Of a stretch of 64,000 bases of DNA, positions 9,371 to 22,200 are shown piece by piece. The position numbers were made by a program, and so were the translations under genes. Position 1 is the first letter of the stretch. Each line of letters begins with the position of its first letter. A model generated the notes under the pieces. The model was not told where the DNA came from. It was given only the letters and a program-made list of their open reading frames with translations, and ran no database searches. Origin of the DNA: Aplidium turbinatum (lineage: Eukaryota; Chordata; Ascidiacea; Aplousobranchia; Polyclinidae); the NCBI GenBank assembly GCA_918807975.1, contig OU964919.1:18184001-18248000 (forward strand), in the 5' to 3' direction.

Positions 9371-10906
9371 CAGGCGCGGATCTAGGAGTGTCTTTTGGCG
9401 GAGGGGGCAGAAAACTTGAAAATCAGTTAAAATGAAAGAAAAAGATAGGCTAAAACAGATATGAACAATGATACCACGACATATGCGATAATTATGCTAT
9501 AAAATAGACATTAAAACAGCCATTTTCATTAATTGTGAATGTTTAAAAAATAAATTTTGCTTGAATAAAAATTGCTAAAGCATGCACGTTAGCCCTGTTA
9601 GCTCAGTGGTTACTCGTCCGGCTTAAGATCACGTGGCGCTGGTTCGGCTCTCGAGGTATGCGCTTCAGAAACGCATTTCAGGACTGTTCTCCATTCAGCG
9701 GCACCTAACGAATGAAATAATTCCCAGGCAACAACACTTCAACAATCGGAAACTTCACTCTGCCAATCTCGGTAACCGGCCCTTCCTCAAGAGTTTCTAC
9801 AAGTAGGCGACCTACGAAACTATCAGGAATAACCTATCAAGGCTTTGTCAGTCCGAGGTTACAGATTCTAAAAAAACAACCAACCAAGTAAATTTGAAAT
9901 CTGGTTTAAAACCATGTAGCCTAGGCCTATGCAGTGTCCATGACCAATCGGATATTTGTATGTGTTCCCGACAATTATTCACCAAATCAAACGTCATATA
10001 AAACCGTTATGGTCTACTTAACCTAGCTGGCATCTTACGTCATGGAAATTGCTAGAAAATGTCCAAATATTGCACCATCGTTCGTAAGACCTGATGAAAC
10101 ATTGCATCACCACCTTTGAACACCTGTTTGAATTGCATGACAATGTCTTTCATTATTGCGTCACAGTTACTGTTTACTTGAGTTTGAGATATCGCAAATT
10201 ATTCTAAGTTAGTCATTCGTAAAATGGTTGCTTGAAAGTTAAAGGCATATTTACCTGTCTGCTTAGTGCTTGCCAGCTGGACGAAAATTCCGTCTTTTAT
10301 CTAAGTAATTTGGATTGTAGTGACAAGTTTTTAGTGGTGTATCGCGTTGCACCCCATTTTCGACAACTTTGAGGCTATTTTTACAGAAATACACTTTTTG
10401 AATAGACGTTTCAAAGGAGTGTTTCTGTTTCGTTCATTACATACAGACGAACGGATCCGGAATCTTATGTTACAATTTTCCCACGAAGAGATTATGGTTT
10501 ACCGCTGTGACCAGTAGCCTATGTTTGCAGCCATATAGGCTACGGTAGCCTAATTGATTGAAATTATAATGAAGACTAAAAAATATAAAACAGCCACTCA
10601 AGGTTTCAGGTTTTTTCAGCTGACGTCATTTGTTTCAGCGTTGGTGTCAGCTCCAACAAAAGTTACTATTAAAATGTATTTGAAGTTGTATGAAAGAAAA
10701 TACCGGAGTCTAATCGATGGATAATTTCAACAATAATAACCAGAAAAAAATATTCTCCCCCTCCCAGGATAAGTTAAGCCCACCGTGGTACTAATATCAG
10801 CTGTTTAGAAGCATATCAAACCATTTGATGCGGAAACATACAATTTCAACAATTCTTCACAAAATTTCGGGGGGAGCCCTGGGCCCTCCCCATAAATCCC
10901 CGCCTG
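9371..10906. mobile_element. hAT-like element with CAGGCGCGGATCTA ends
   Basis: The left end CAGGCGCGGATCTAGG and the right end (reverse complement CAGGCGGGGATTTATG) form an imperfect terminal inverted repeat, and each is followed inward by a G-rich stretch typical of some hAT ends. No 8-bp duplication is convincing (AGCCTAGC against ACTAGGCC). It contains the SINE at 9596-9870. The remaining interior shows no transposase I can recognise. Confidence 0.55.
9596..9870 (+). mobile_element. tRNA-derived SINE, family A (plus orientation)
   Basis: The head has GTTAGCTCAGTGGTTACTCG (A box) and GGTTCGGCTCT (B box). The body shares blocks with the other copies in this window: TTCAGCGGCACCTA, CAATCGGAAACTTCACTCTG and AACTATCAGGAATAACC. 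The tail has GTCAGTCCGAGG. Other copies or pieces are at 28384, 35585, 36588, 37385, 47889 and 54640. Confidence 0.78.
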
Positions 10907-11667
10907 ACTAGGCCTATTGTGAATACAGCCCATGAGGCTATATGTACTATGCAAACATCTACTCGAGCATGACGTATTCTTTTCCTTCACATTTTTAAAC
11001 TAAATTCTAGCTCGAAGCTACTCAATCGCTACCGGTACTTCTTTTAGCGGTAGTCTAAATTTTTAATTTAACGTAATATGCTGCTGTTTTTCTTCAACAA
11101 GAACATGAAATTGAGGCTTCGCCTTTAACCCTATCTGGTATTGGTTTCAAAGACACGCGAAAAGCACGAGACGTGGCCATTGAGGCCGCCCTGATTAGGC
11201 CTAATGGTTTATAACTCAGCCGTTAAATATCGCACATTTGAGAAAATTGGCATGCACAAATTGCACATAGTGAAATGCTTTTATTTTACATTTTAATTAT
11301 TTATTTTCAAAACAATAGCTTAGTTTGTGTAATGTGCATTCTGAAAACGTGTGTCGCAAAATAGATCTAAAAGCACGCATTTTTCTGGCATTTTGGCCTA
11401 GTCATTTTATGTCCGATTTCGTTCGTTCGAAGTTTAATTTTGATGATTTGTGAACATTCAAAAAAATACTTTGAAACAAATTATTTTTTCTAACTTACAA
11501 TAAATACAGTATTTTTCATATTCATGCTACATCAAGAGGTTTTGAGGTTATTGAATTGCACTAATGGGTTCTCCGCATGTGGTCATGCTTGCTTAGCATC
11601 GTAGTATCTCTCAATCTCAGGACAAAGCAAGAGGAATGAAAAAATAAAGTACCGTAGCTGTCGCGAT
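10907..11667. other. Intergenic spacer
   Basis: No gene or bounded repeat is visible. The ACTCAATCG repeat shared with 6578-6612 lies at 10997-11030. Nothing else stands out. Confidence 0.4.
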
Positions 11668-11834
11668 CCCAGCCAGCAAATCAGTTTTTTTACATTGATT
11701 CAAAGTTCGCAGATTGATTTTCTGGTTGAAAAAACTTCATTCTTTCCCAGCCAGATAAAATTGGTAATTTTGACATTGATTCAACATCTGCAGACGTCAA
11801 ATCATTGTTGAAAGTGGTTGATTTGCTGGCTCGG
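11668..11834. mobile_element. Short MITE with CCCAGCCAGCAAATCA ends
   Basis: The left end CCCAGCCAGCAAATCA and the right end (reverse complement CCGAGCCAGCAAATCA) form the terminal repeat. Inside, a second CCCAGCCAG at 11747 starts a direct repeat of the first half (shared ACATTGATTCAA and CTGCAGA-like stretch), so it looks like two head-to-tail half units. It is non-coding. Confidence 0.7.
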
Positions 11835-12406
11835 TTAAAAGTATAGGTAACACGATTTCCAGTTAGCTGCTTTGTCAGGCGTTTCACAGAGTGTAGCCTA
11901 GCTTTCATTTCAACCTGCCAAAATGTTTTAAAATTAGAAAAAATAACTTCTTTTTAATGCTTTTCAATGTAACTAAAGGTTGAAACGATATGAAAGCCAA
12001 TTTTTCTGCCTAGGCTGGCTGCTTTTTGGTCAATTTGTTTAACTTGAGTCTAGCAATGTCGTGGCAATGTAAGAAAAGTTAATTTTACTTTTCAATATTC
12101 AAAATGAAATGTACCACAATTCTGGATCAACACACATCGAATGATCGGGAAGTTATGAAAAATTCAGTTTACAAGCATTTTCTGACAAACATATGTCATG
12201 AATGGCCTAACATACATAGTTTCAACATGTGCTTTGGGCATAAAGGCATATTGCATTTGAAGCAACGATGAGAAACTTTGCCAAGATTTTTTTTTTAAAT
12301 CCCGTTCTTCTGATGTCGTCTACACAATTAGACACTTGACGCAGTGAAGATGTGCTACTTGACCAATTCACGCCGAGTCGCATGACATCTGCACTGTTTG
12401 CTTGAA
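11835..12406. other. Intergenic spacer
   Basis: AT-rich sequence without a recognisable gene, RNA or repeat boundary. Confidence 0.4.
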
Positions 12407-12861
12407 CAGGGGTAGGCAACCTTTTTCGAACTACAAAGCGGTTTGAGGCAGGCATAATATTGCGGACCGGCCATCGGTAAAATACATATGTTTGTTGCAT
12501 GCACAAATATTACAACTCATTCAGTCATCTTAACAATGAAAGCCCTAGGCTTGTTTCGCAGCAATAGCCTAACTTGTTTCGACCTATAGGGATTATGGAA
12601 GTCAGTGACACCCGTAGTGTGTTTGTTATGCCCAGCCTACTTCGTAATTTTGTGTTTTGGCCTATACGTTGCTGTTTTTGAAGGAAACTTTATGAAATTC
12701 TTGTTTTTTTTGTTTGAGTATTTTTGCAGCAAGCGCTTACCGATACTAATTATTAAAAATGAAATCTGTATTTTAGCAACCCCCCAGTTGATAAAAATAT
12801 TGCAATTTTTTTAGCAATTATGCATTGGTTTTGGGCGGCCCGGTGGTTGTCAACCCCTTTG
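12407..12861. mobile_element. Probable hAT MITE with CAGGGGTAGGCAACC end
   Basis: The left end CAGGGGTAGGCAACC and a G/C-rich GCGGACCGGCC block are mirrored at the right by GGGCGGCCCGGTGGTTGTCAACCCC, which resembles the common hAT end CAGGGGTTGNCAACC. The target duplication is not convincing, so the exact right boundary is uncertain. There is no coding capacity. Confidence 0.6.
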
Positions 12862-15083
12862 CTAAAGCACCAACCAGAGCCTACAAAGAGATCCTGTATG
12901 AAAATGTGTGTTTGTATTAAAATGAGTTTCTTGTATGGTGATCTGAGTTTAAAAATTACGCTACTTACGTTACGATTTTCAGAATTTTGGGTTAACTTTG
13001 AAAATGTGTTGCCTAGTTAAATGGTCAAAGCATCAATTTCACGCAAACTTTTAATTCGTAAACTGAATGATTTTATGACATCAAACCGTAGGGTGCAATA
13101 CATTGTTTCAATACAATACTTCCTGTACTATAAATCTAGATTAAAGATTCAATATTCACTCATTACATACGAGAAGTTTTGTCTTCAAGTCAGAATTGCC
13201 AACTTATGTATTTTAGAGAAAACTTTTTGAACTTATATTTTATTTATTTTGGAACAAAAGCAGTGAATTCAACATTTACTGTTATTAAAATTGCATGCAA
13301 TAGTAATACCATACATCAGATTATAGCTTAAATTTTGTTCGTAAATGCTTAATAAATCGACAAAAACGTAAGTAATAATAGTAGATGATGAAATGCATAA
13401 ATAGAACAATTAGGTTAAAAACAATGCAGAAAAGGCTACGGCTGCACAAACAGTATTTTTGTCCTTGAATACTTTTAATTAAGTTATAAAAAGCTACAAA
13501 TGATTTCTTTGGTTTCCTTGTGCATGCAGGCTTGCAAATTCGACTGTACAAAAACCGAAAACATTCTCACTAAAGTAAAACACACGAGAAACATTTCCAA
13601 GGCTTAAAATAGCTGAAATCGAGGGGGTTGAAAGGTTACGCAGCAACACTGGTTGTAAGTTATACGTAGGCTAATGTTCGCAAAATATTGTGAACTTGTA
13701 AACATCAGACGTAAGACGTAGGCTATAGATTTCAGTGGACTTTGTTGAAGTTCATTCAAAGAAAATTTATTGCGTACCTCTGCTTCATGATGATGAAGCA
13801 AAGTTTTCGCTTTCACATCGCTTCAACACCTCCAACTCTTACAACGATGTGAAACTGAAACTTTTTCCGCTTAGGCTACGGTTTTCAATTTTAGTCTAAA
13901 ATTTGCAATTTTAATAAAGCGGGTTATGTTCAGTGACATAAAATCAAAGTCAATTAAACCAATGCAAAGATGACCAATTTTGCTAGCTGGAAATGTAAAA
14001 AACAGTACAAGCCTATTTGGATTTTCATTTATACACATAGCAGAAAATAAAATTACAAACTTTGTGTACAATGCAAGGTTTTTACTTTAACATTAATAAC
14101 ACTAGGCTACTTGAAAACTTTTATTCAAAAATCTAGAATTGGTTTAAACCTTACCCTCCAAAGACTTCCATGCAAGCAGAATGACGACGCTTTGTGAAAA
14201 AAGTAAATACAGAAACAGTAAAAGAAAAAACGACTTTCAAAAGAATTCTTTTAGTATTGAAATTAGTCAAACCAGCAACACATATTATGTAAATATCATA
14301 TTTCAAAAAAAATGTTGCAATTTTATTTTATTTTGCAAAGTATTTATTATTTAGAGAATTGACAGCATCCACTTCAACAATAACAACTTGCATAAAGGCG
14401 TGAAAACAAAGTAGGCTATGTAACATTACTGCGTGCATACTAACAAGTTTGGTGGCCAACGTTGGTTTGAACAATTAACTTCATTCGACTCAAGTTGCGG
14501 AAAGCCAAACAAAAGTTTTCAAGCAGCAACGACGTTAAAACTGGAAAAAATGCTTGTACGTCACTTCGAGTGAGTCAGTTTTTTAGTTATTTTTGTTGAG
14601 CAAAGTTATTTTAGAAACTTTAAAATTAATTTTTAGAATTTGTTTTTTCACATTGAACAGTAAATACTGTAATTACATGAAACTGACATCACAAAGATTT
14701 GCATAATCATCTTATGTGCAAATTGTGTTTGTACGTGTTACTTTCTGCACATTAACACAGCGAACATTTATAACAGTTAAATTATTTTTATTTGCTTGAA
14801 GGTAACAAAAATATTGATGCATGATATAAAATTTTGTTTGTTGCTCATAAAGGCAGAGTATGATAAGTAATAAGTTACTTGTCCATTCAAATTACAATGT
14901 TGAAAAATTGTTAGTCATAGTTATGATTTTTTAAATTATTTACTATAATGTTAACAAGTGTTAATTTTTAAGGTGAAGATATCAATTAATAACTTAACAA
15001 AGGTGAACCATTTAGAAGGAAAATTGGTCAACATAATTTATAAGTTTATAAATATAAAAAGTGTTGCGCGGACCCTTTGAAGG
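12862..15083. other. Intergenic stretch 3' of FOS
   Basis: 2.2 kb of AT-rich sequence with several TAGGCTA heptamers (13669, 13721, 13872, 14104, 14413). The open frames present are short and have no family resemblance. No RNA gene or bounded transposon is seen. Confidence 0.4.
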
Positions 15084-15626
15084 TTGGGGGGGGGCTGTCA
15101 ATTCAACTTTTTTGTATCAACAGTTGTATCTCTAAAACCACTGAGGCTGCGACTACGAGATTTCTTGACTTTTCCTAACTTTTATTCACCTCTATTGAGC
15201 TGAAATTTTGAGCGAATAAAGGTTATAAATTGAGAGATATAAGGCATTTCTCAGCACATCCTCTGAAATATTTCATATTCTATTGTTCAAAATTTTCCCA
15301 CCAGCTGGATGAAAGCAATTAATTTGGCCCATGTCTCGTTAATCAAATGATTTAAATTGAGATTTTGTAAAAAAAAATTATTCACAACATTGCAATGCAT
15401 GTTTTTCATTACTCTATCAAAAAATACCAAATAATTCAAACGTCATAAGTCACATCAACATTTCAACGTATATAAGCAGTTCTAAAATTTACATAGTTTT
15501 AATTTTCGGATATGCTCTGCGTGAATAGTTTTACAAAGTGAATCCCAAATTTTGAAACCGTGCCTTAAAAAATAACAGAGATATCACTCCAAAAGCATAA
15601 GAAGAATTGACAGCCCCCCCCCCAAA
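15084..15626. repeat. Inverted repeat bounded by G8-10 / C9-10 runs
   Basis: TTGGGGGGGGGCTGTCAATTC at 15084 is mirrored by GAATTGACAGCCCCCCCCCC at 15604. The flanks beyond the G and C runs are also loosely complementary (GGACCCTTTGAAGGTT against the AGGAGTCCAACC side). The 500-bp interior has no coding signal. It may be a MITE whose real ends lie slightly outside. Confidence 0.5.
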
Positions 15627-16275
15627 CTGAGCAAGACTCCAGGAGTCCAACCGCCTAAGGGTTAAAACTTGCGCACGCACCCCAAGGGATCCATAGATCT
15701 CAGTTTGAGAACCTTCAATACACAGCAGGCTATTAATTCATCGTGAAAAATCTGATTACTTTTTGTACAGACATAAAGTAATAAATTAGATGTATTTGAC
15801 AGTGATCCAGTAAAAATAATCAAACACGCGTATTTCTCAAAAGATAGCAGTTATGAATAACTTTCTGAAATGTTAGTTCAAAATGCTTATAGCTTTCTTT
15901 AACATCATCAAAAAATGATAGAAAATATTCCCTGAATAGTTGCAATCACAAAATAACACAGTTACTTGGCAACGACATGGATAATGCACAGAAAGTCGTT
16001 CTTAAAGCATATCTCAAACCAATCGGAACATTAATTTTTACAAAATAATAAAAATACACAGTAACAATATCAATCAAAAACAATGTAGCCTATGTTGTAG
16101 ACAGTTGGAGCAATAAACTATAGGCAACTTCAGCGAACAGAACAGCCGGTACAGCTAGCTATGCATGAAGTGTTTTCGTTAATGCCTCTGGTGCCTACAA
16201 AGACACCTGTTGACGTCCGCATTTTGATTTATCATGAGCAGAAAAAGATATTGCATCGGCTTTCGAATCTACGGC
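15627..16275. other. Immediate 3' flank of FOS, probable 3' untranslated region
   Basis: This lies directly downstream of the FOS stop on the minus strand. I see no AATAAA on that strand before 15181 and no run of AUUUA motifs like those of vertebrate FOS mRNAs, so the transcript end is undetermined. Confidence 0.35.
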
Positions 16276-19200
16276 TTAGAGTGACTGTGGTGATGCTGTT
16301 TTGATGGATGACTCGGCATCCACGGAGGCGGATTTTGCAGCATTTTCATCAACGTTGTTTGAGCATCCTGGCTCATGGCTGTCAAGCATCGTACCGAGTC
16401 TTTTCTTTTGAGCTTGCAGTCGCTTTACATTGTCTCTTAGAACCTCTTGTTCTCGTTCTAGCTGTTCCGCTTCCTAAAATACAAAATAGGTTAATGCAGC
16501 ATGAGATTTGATTGACAAGAACTTGCAGTCTTTGCTACAGTGGTTGTGTAAACAAAACATTTGTTGTGATTCTGACGGTAGTGACATTTGCTGGTAACAT
16601 TAAACTAGATATCTTCAAAAATACGGTATGCGGAATGCAATGATGAGAGTAGAGTGAATTATACTGTATAACAGTGTAAGCAAACATTTTTAAAAACCAT
16701 CACCAAAATGTTAGGTTACTTTTAATTAAGTCAAGGGTAAGCTAAGTTGCCAGCTAAAACTAGCCCGAAGTTTTGAACCAGCACAAAATTAATCCAGAGT
16801 GAATTATTTTTAACTTTAAAATTACAAACTTAGCCTACTTTTATTTACGTCTCAAGCGCTTTTCCAGCGATGTATTCATAGGCCTATTTTCGTTTCTATT
16901 GTAGAGTAAACCAGAGTAGGTCAACCTAATATAATGCAACGTTATGGAATTAACAACGTCTTCAGATAAGATTTTTCTGCATCCTCCACTGACAATGTAC
17001 TAACAAATCTCACATGGTGAACAGTATTGCTTACCGCTGGCTACATATTCGCAAACAACAGAACAGGTAGCATTTGAAAGCTTGGTTCTACGTTACAAAT
17101 ATGACGTTGCTGGTAATGATATTCTTGTTCAAGTGCTTCGGCAAAGAATTCTTCACCAATTGGACGTCTTAAAATGTTGCATCGATGTGAAATTGTTTAC
17201 TTATGCTTCAGGTAACCTAAACCAACACTTACGGTAGTTTATCTCATCTCAATTTTAGCGTGGGTGTGAAATTGAGCTCTTGAATGTATTGAATGGGGAC
17301 TTTCTGTAACAAGTTATGAAGACTCCGAAACAACACCATCTACATACGTCTCACAGTATGACAGGTTTGGCCGCAGTTTGTGGTTATCATAAAACAATAA
17401 TTCAATAATTCACAAGCAAAGTGACGTCACTATTTTGGAATTTCTACTTCTATGGAATGGTAATGGTGATGCAATGATGATATTTCTACGATGATTGTAA
17501 TGCTAAATTTGATTGTAGACTGTCATATCAAGCAAACTTCATTCTGTAGCCTACAGTTTTTGCGTTCCACTTGTGATTTCTGGCATCTTGTAAACAATTA
17601 CGAAAAATAACAATAATTATCAGAAACATTAATACCGGTAGCCTACCTCAATACTATTCTGGTACCTCAGTAAAAATATATGCGGTATGCAGTATACCTG
17701 GATAGTTGTAGATGAAAAGCTGAGCTTCCTTGTTTGTATGGTCAAAGTCAATAAGACAATTGTTTAGTATTTAAAAATTGGTTTGAACAGAATAAATTGA
17801 ACACAAAATAGTGATTCTATTTTGGCTTGTTGGTATGATCTCTATCACAGTTAATATGGCTTTTGACGAAATGTAGGTACTTTCAGCGTGAATATTGAGT
17901 TCAGAACCTTGGCGTTCAGTATCTCACAGTATTACAGTATTCTTGATTGATTAAACTTTACTATTTGTGATCGGATGTTGGCTAGACTTGTTTTAGTCTG
18001 CTGCAAAGGCACTGATTTTCTCAGCGACGAGTATTATGTCTCCGTCATATATGCGCCACAATCATGTGAGAGGTCTGCTGTTGGCACACTTTCAGAAGAG
18101 GCATCTGTTTGACATAAGTCTTTTACTTTTACTTTTTATGTCTTTCCATCACTTTGATAAGTAGTTAAACTTACACAGAAAAGCGAAGCTTAATATTGTA
18201 GAGAAACTTTCTTTATTATTGAGCCTACCTATTACGTGTCGTACAGTTACAAATAAACTCTTCATTTGGTTGTTCTTCAAAAAGGATCAGGTTTCTCCAA
18301 AAAGGGATATAATGACGTCATTTTTACGCTTGGTAACCACAACAGCAGAGGATTAAATTAGAAAACAAAGTCAGGATGCAAACAAAAGAGCGGTGATATT
18401 TTTGTATTTCACTTTTTTGTGTATGTATGAAACACTCGATTTCCTCCACCAGGTCAGAATACCTGGTTTGCTGCTGAAACGTGTTTTGCCTCAACCAAAA
18501 CGACATCCTCCTTCGTGACATTAATGAGAGGTAAACCATCTTTTGATAACTTCTTGCAATTATCAAGCTTCTCTTACGCGATAGGTTGCTGATGCTTCTG
18601 ATGGTTGTGGCAGTGAAACAGTTTTTTTAACCTCCTATATCTCAAAGCTGTCTCGACACTCTTTTGTAGCAGTAGCATGCTTGTTTGATTTTTAGCAAAC
18701 GCTAAATGCGACAAGTTTTAAAGTTTTTTGAACTCATTGCCAAAGCGATTCGTTGAGACTGTGCTCACAATAAGCATACTCGTTTTGACTTAATATTTGT
18801 TCTGGTAATTTGATGTGTTTAAGCTTGATCCTTTATTTATTTGTGTAAATGTAAATGCTCTGATAAGGTTTAAGCTTTTCCTGGATAATAACAACGACAA
18901 AAAATATAATAACAAAAAAAACTTGCATGACTTCGGAGCTGGCTGTATTTTTTTTGCAGAGGTTTAGCATAAGTGTAAAACGGATGGGTTTTGCTGGTAG
19001 GGTGTTTAGCTTTCTCCATAAACCAAAATATCACATGGAAGAGAAACATAAAAACTAAGTTAATGATACCAAAGTAGTCTTAAAGCAATTTTACAAACAA
19101 CTCTTTCTCATGTTTTGTGTTAGGCAAGTTTTTGTTCTATGCAAATCACTCCTGAGAAATGGTGCAACTTGAATTGAAGTTATGAGGACAAATTTTTTGG

Positions 19201-22200
19201 CATCTATTCAGTAAAGTTAAATATTCATTGCATGGTAGGCTACGTTGCAAACCTTTATGTGGTAATGAGACGAATTGGCAACGAATTCGATTGCTATAAA
19301 GGCCAGAAATTGTATACAAAAATTGTCAACTTTTCTTCAGAAGACACTTCTAATTGGAAAAAAATGAAGTTTTGGAAATCACTCTGAAAGAAATCATTTT
19401 CTATCTTTCACTCGCAAAATTCGAAATAAATTTTGAAACAACCCAAGGCACCATTAATTGTATTATTGTGGCGTTAACCTGCTAATCCACAAAGGACGTC
19501 CATAAACACAAAAATATTGATGGACTTGTTGGGTTTTAAGAGCTTGTAGCTAACCAGCCAAATAAGCTTAAAACAGAAAGTTCACCTATTTAGAATGTCG
19601 TGTTATTCTGAAAAGATCATGAAGATGGTAAACAAAACTTAACCACTTTTGTTCATTTAACTCAATATAGTGTCGAAGTTTCAATTAATTTTAAATCAAA
19701 AGGTGCTATTCGATACTATATTGTGATGAAGTTTAGTAGGTTGCTGCCATGGGAGACAAGGGTTGTAGCCTATGTTATTAAGGAATTCCAATGCACTTAT
19801 CCCCCTGATTATACCGTACGTAGCAAGCAACAAAACGAATTAGACACTTCCGTTTTAAAATGTCTACTTACTGATATTTGAAATAATTTGTAACCAGTGA
19901 TACGTAAGGTCCAGCGCTTTGTGAACAACTCCTCTTAAATCGTCTGTTCTTTTTTGTAACACAGTTGTTTTTAAGTATTGGTGGGTATTCAGGTTGGATT
20001 TCTTCTTTTAGATATCACTATTATCACCAGTGACGTTGTTTTAACATCACACAACATTAAGTGGCGCATTGTCGACTTTAAAAAAAAACGAGCCATTGAG
20101 ATATGAGCAAACATTATAAAATTTATAAATTACAACGTTTCAAATTTGGCATGGAATGATTTTCTTTTGTTCTTCGCCAATTTCCGGTTAACTACGACCT
20201 AACAAGAAACTGCAGTTTTGCCAGAAAAACGTTATTTTCTTTGGTTCAACATAATCTAGTTATAGGACAATGGGTTTTAAACAAGGAAAAATTATAAATA
20301 TCTCAACGTTGTATTAATTATGGCATAAATCTTTGATAATAATAATCAAAAGCACCTATTATTTCCTTAATTTTATAGAGTGGAAAAGATTTTCCACTTA
20401 GCAAGAATTGATTTTAAGTACGGCGACGTACTTGAGGGGGTTTTCAAGCAGATTACTTTGTTAAAAGTTATTCGCCACAATTAATTCTTTGTTGCATTCT
20501 TTGTATCAAATTTTTTCTGAAGTTTTTAATTGCAAATTAAAATCTCTAAAGTGGTTTAACACTTAAAAAAAAGTTCATAACCTTCTCCTATCACAGTGTT
20601 TCCAAGTTATTTTTCAAAAAAATCATCTCCTTAAAGACAGAAAGCGTGTAATTACGAAAAGCTGCTTTTACAACGCGAATGCTTTTATGTCTTTTCGCAC
20701 TATTCACATTTTGCTTCTTTCTAGAAACGAATGGGATAAATAAGTTCGAAATATAACACAAAGTTAAAAGTTCACAATGAAGACTTCTTCAGTAAATTGT
20801 AAATTTGAGACACATGCATTGTTTGCTTGGAAAAAACGTATAAAATATTTGTCACATTTAATAAACACATAATTCAATGAAAATCAACTGGGTTAAAATA
20901 TCGACAAATTTATGCGAAGAAATAGATTGAACGCTTTCGGCCTAGCACTGTGCTCTTTTGTCAGGAAAACAAAAATCAATTTAGCTACGTATGAAGAAAA
21001 ACATTCCAAAGAGAAACCATTTAGTGCTTAATCCTGCCTCTGGATATGATTTCAACGAAGCTTAAAGTTTATCCATTTTTTGCATCAAATAAATTTTATG
21101 TGTGATAAATAATAATGCTGATAATTGATTGCCCTGATAATTGAATGCCCTTGTTCAACAGAGTAACAATTAACAAAGTTTCAAAAATAAATGTAGCCCA
21201 TGGTTTTACTGCTTGAGCTTAGGATTCGATTCGGTTGGTATGGTTTTGCAAATCTTTTTTTTTACGATGACTCATTTGTACTCGCAAACGAAGACACTCA
21301 AAAGAAAGTTTCTATTAAAAACTATGCATTGTCGAGGAAAATTGTGTGGCTCTGGATATATTGGCTAATTGAGTGTAAAACTTTGAAAGGAAACAAATTA
21401 CGAAAGATCTATAAAGGCGTTATCTGGCAAGCTTTCTATTCACTTCATTCTGTCGCAAAACTGCTAGCTGAGCAGAATCAACTTTATCAGCTGCAGCAAT
21501 GGGATCATGATAAGACCAGGTGGTCACCTTCCTGTGTGTGTACTAATGGAATACGAATATTGTTGAAACTAAACTTTCCGCATTTTATGTACTTGCGGCT
21601 TCAAGGTTCACGAAAGGTTATTGAAAGGTTGCTGTGATGAACTGAGAGGGTTGCAGTGCTTCCGCCATATTTTTTTTCAAGATTGCACTTGCTGAAAGTC
21701 TCAGCAAAACTTGAAGTAGCTTGTAGGCAAAAGTGCTGATAAGTTGCATAGGCTACAATTTGATAATTTTAGACAAATAGGCCATAGAAATGTAACTTTT
21801 TTACTTCAGTTGTTTTGATGTAGTATAAAAAACCTAAAGCAAAACGTAACAGCACAAAAATGTCCACGCAAACTCACCAGTTTAAGTATAACAGAAATTA
21901 TGGTTAGTTTGCAATTCAAAGCTTACCTTCTCTAAACGCTCAAGCAATTCTCTTCGCCGATTCCTACACTTGGCGGCAGCGACACGATTTCGTTCTCTCT
22001 TCACTCTCATTCGTTCTCTTTCATCTTCGGAAAGCTGTCAACAACAACACCGAGTTTAGTTTTAAATATTTAGGAAAACTGATTGAAACGAATGTTCTTT
22101 CGATTCTAAGTGATTGCACGGAAGAATTCGGAGTAATGAAAATTGTTTCGAAATAAAATACAGTAAAGCTTCAATGTTCATAAGACAAACAACTTTAAAA

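Larger units (their letters stand above)
16474..21926 (-). other. FOS intron 2
   Basis: A 5.45-kb intron bounded by the GTAAGC donor and TTTTAG acceptor. It carries two perfect CRE palindromes TGACGTCA (17422-17429 and 18313-18320) but no bounded transposon that I can define. A 145-codon open frame at 21200-21637 on the plus strand has no family similarity and no code-like features. Confidence 0.75.

Noticed and set aside
21200-21637. 145-codon open frame on the plus strand
   Set aside because: It lies wholly in FOS intron 2 on the opposite strand, has no recognised motif, and its composition is like the surrounding non-coding DNA.
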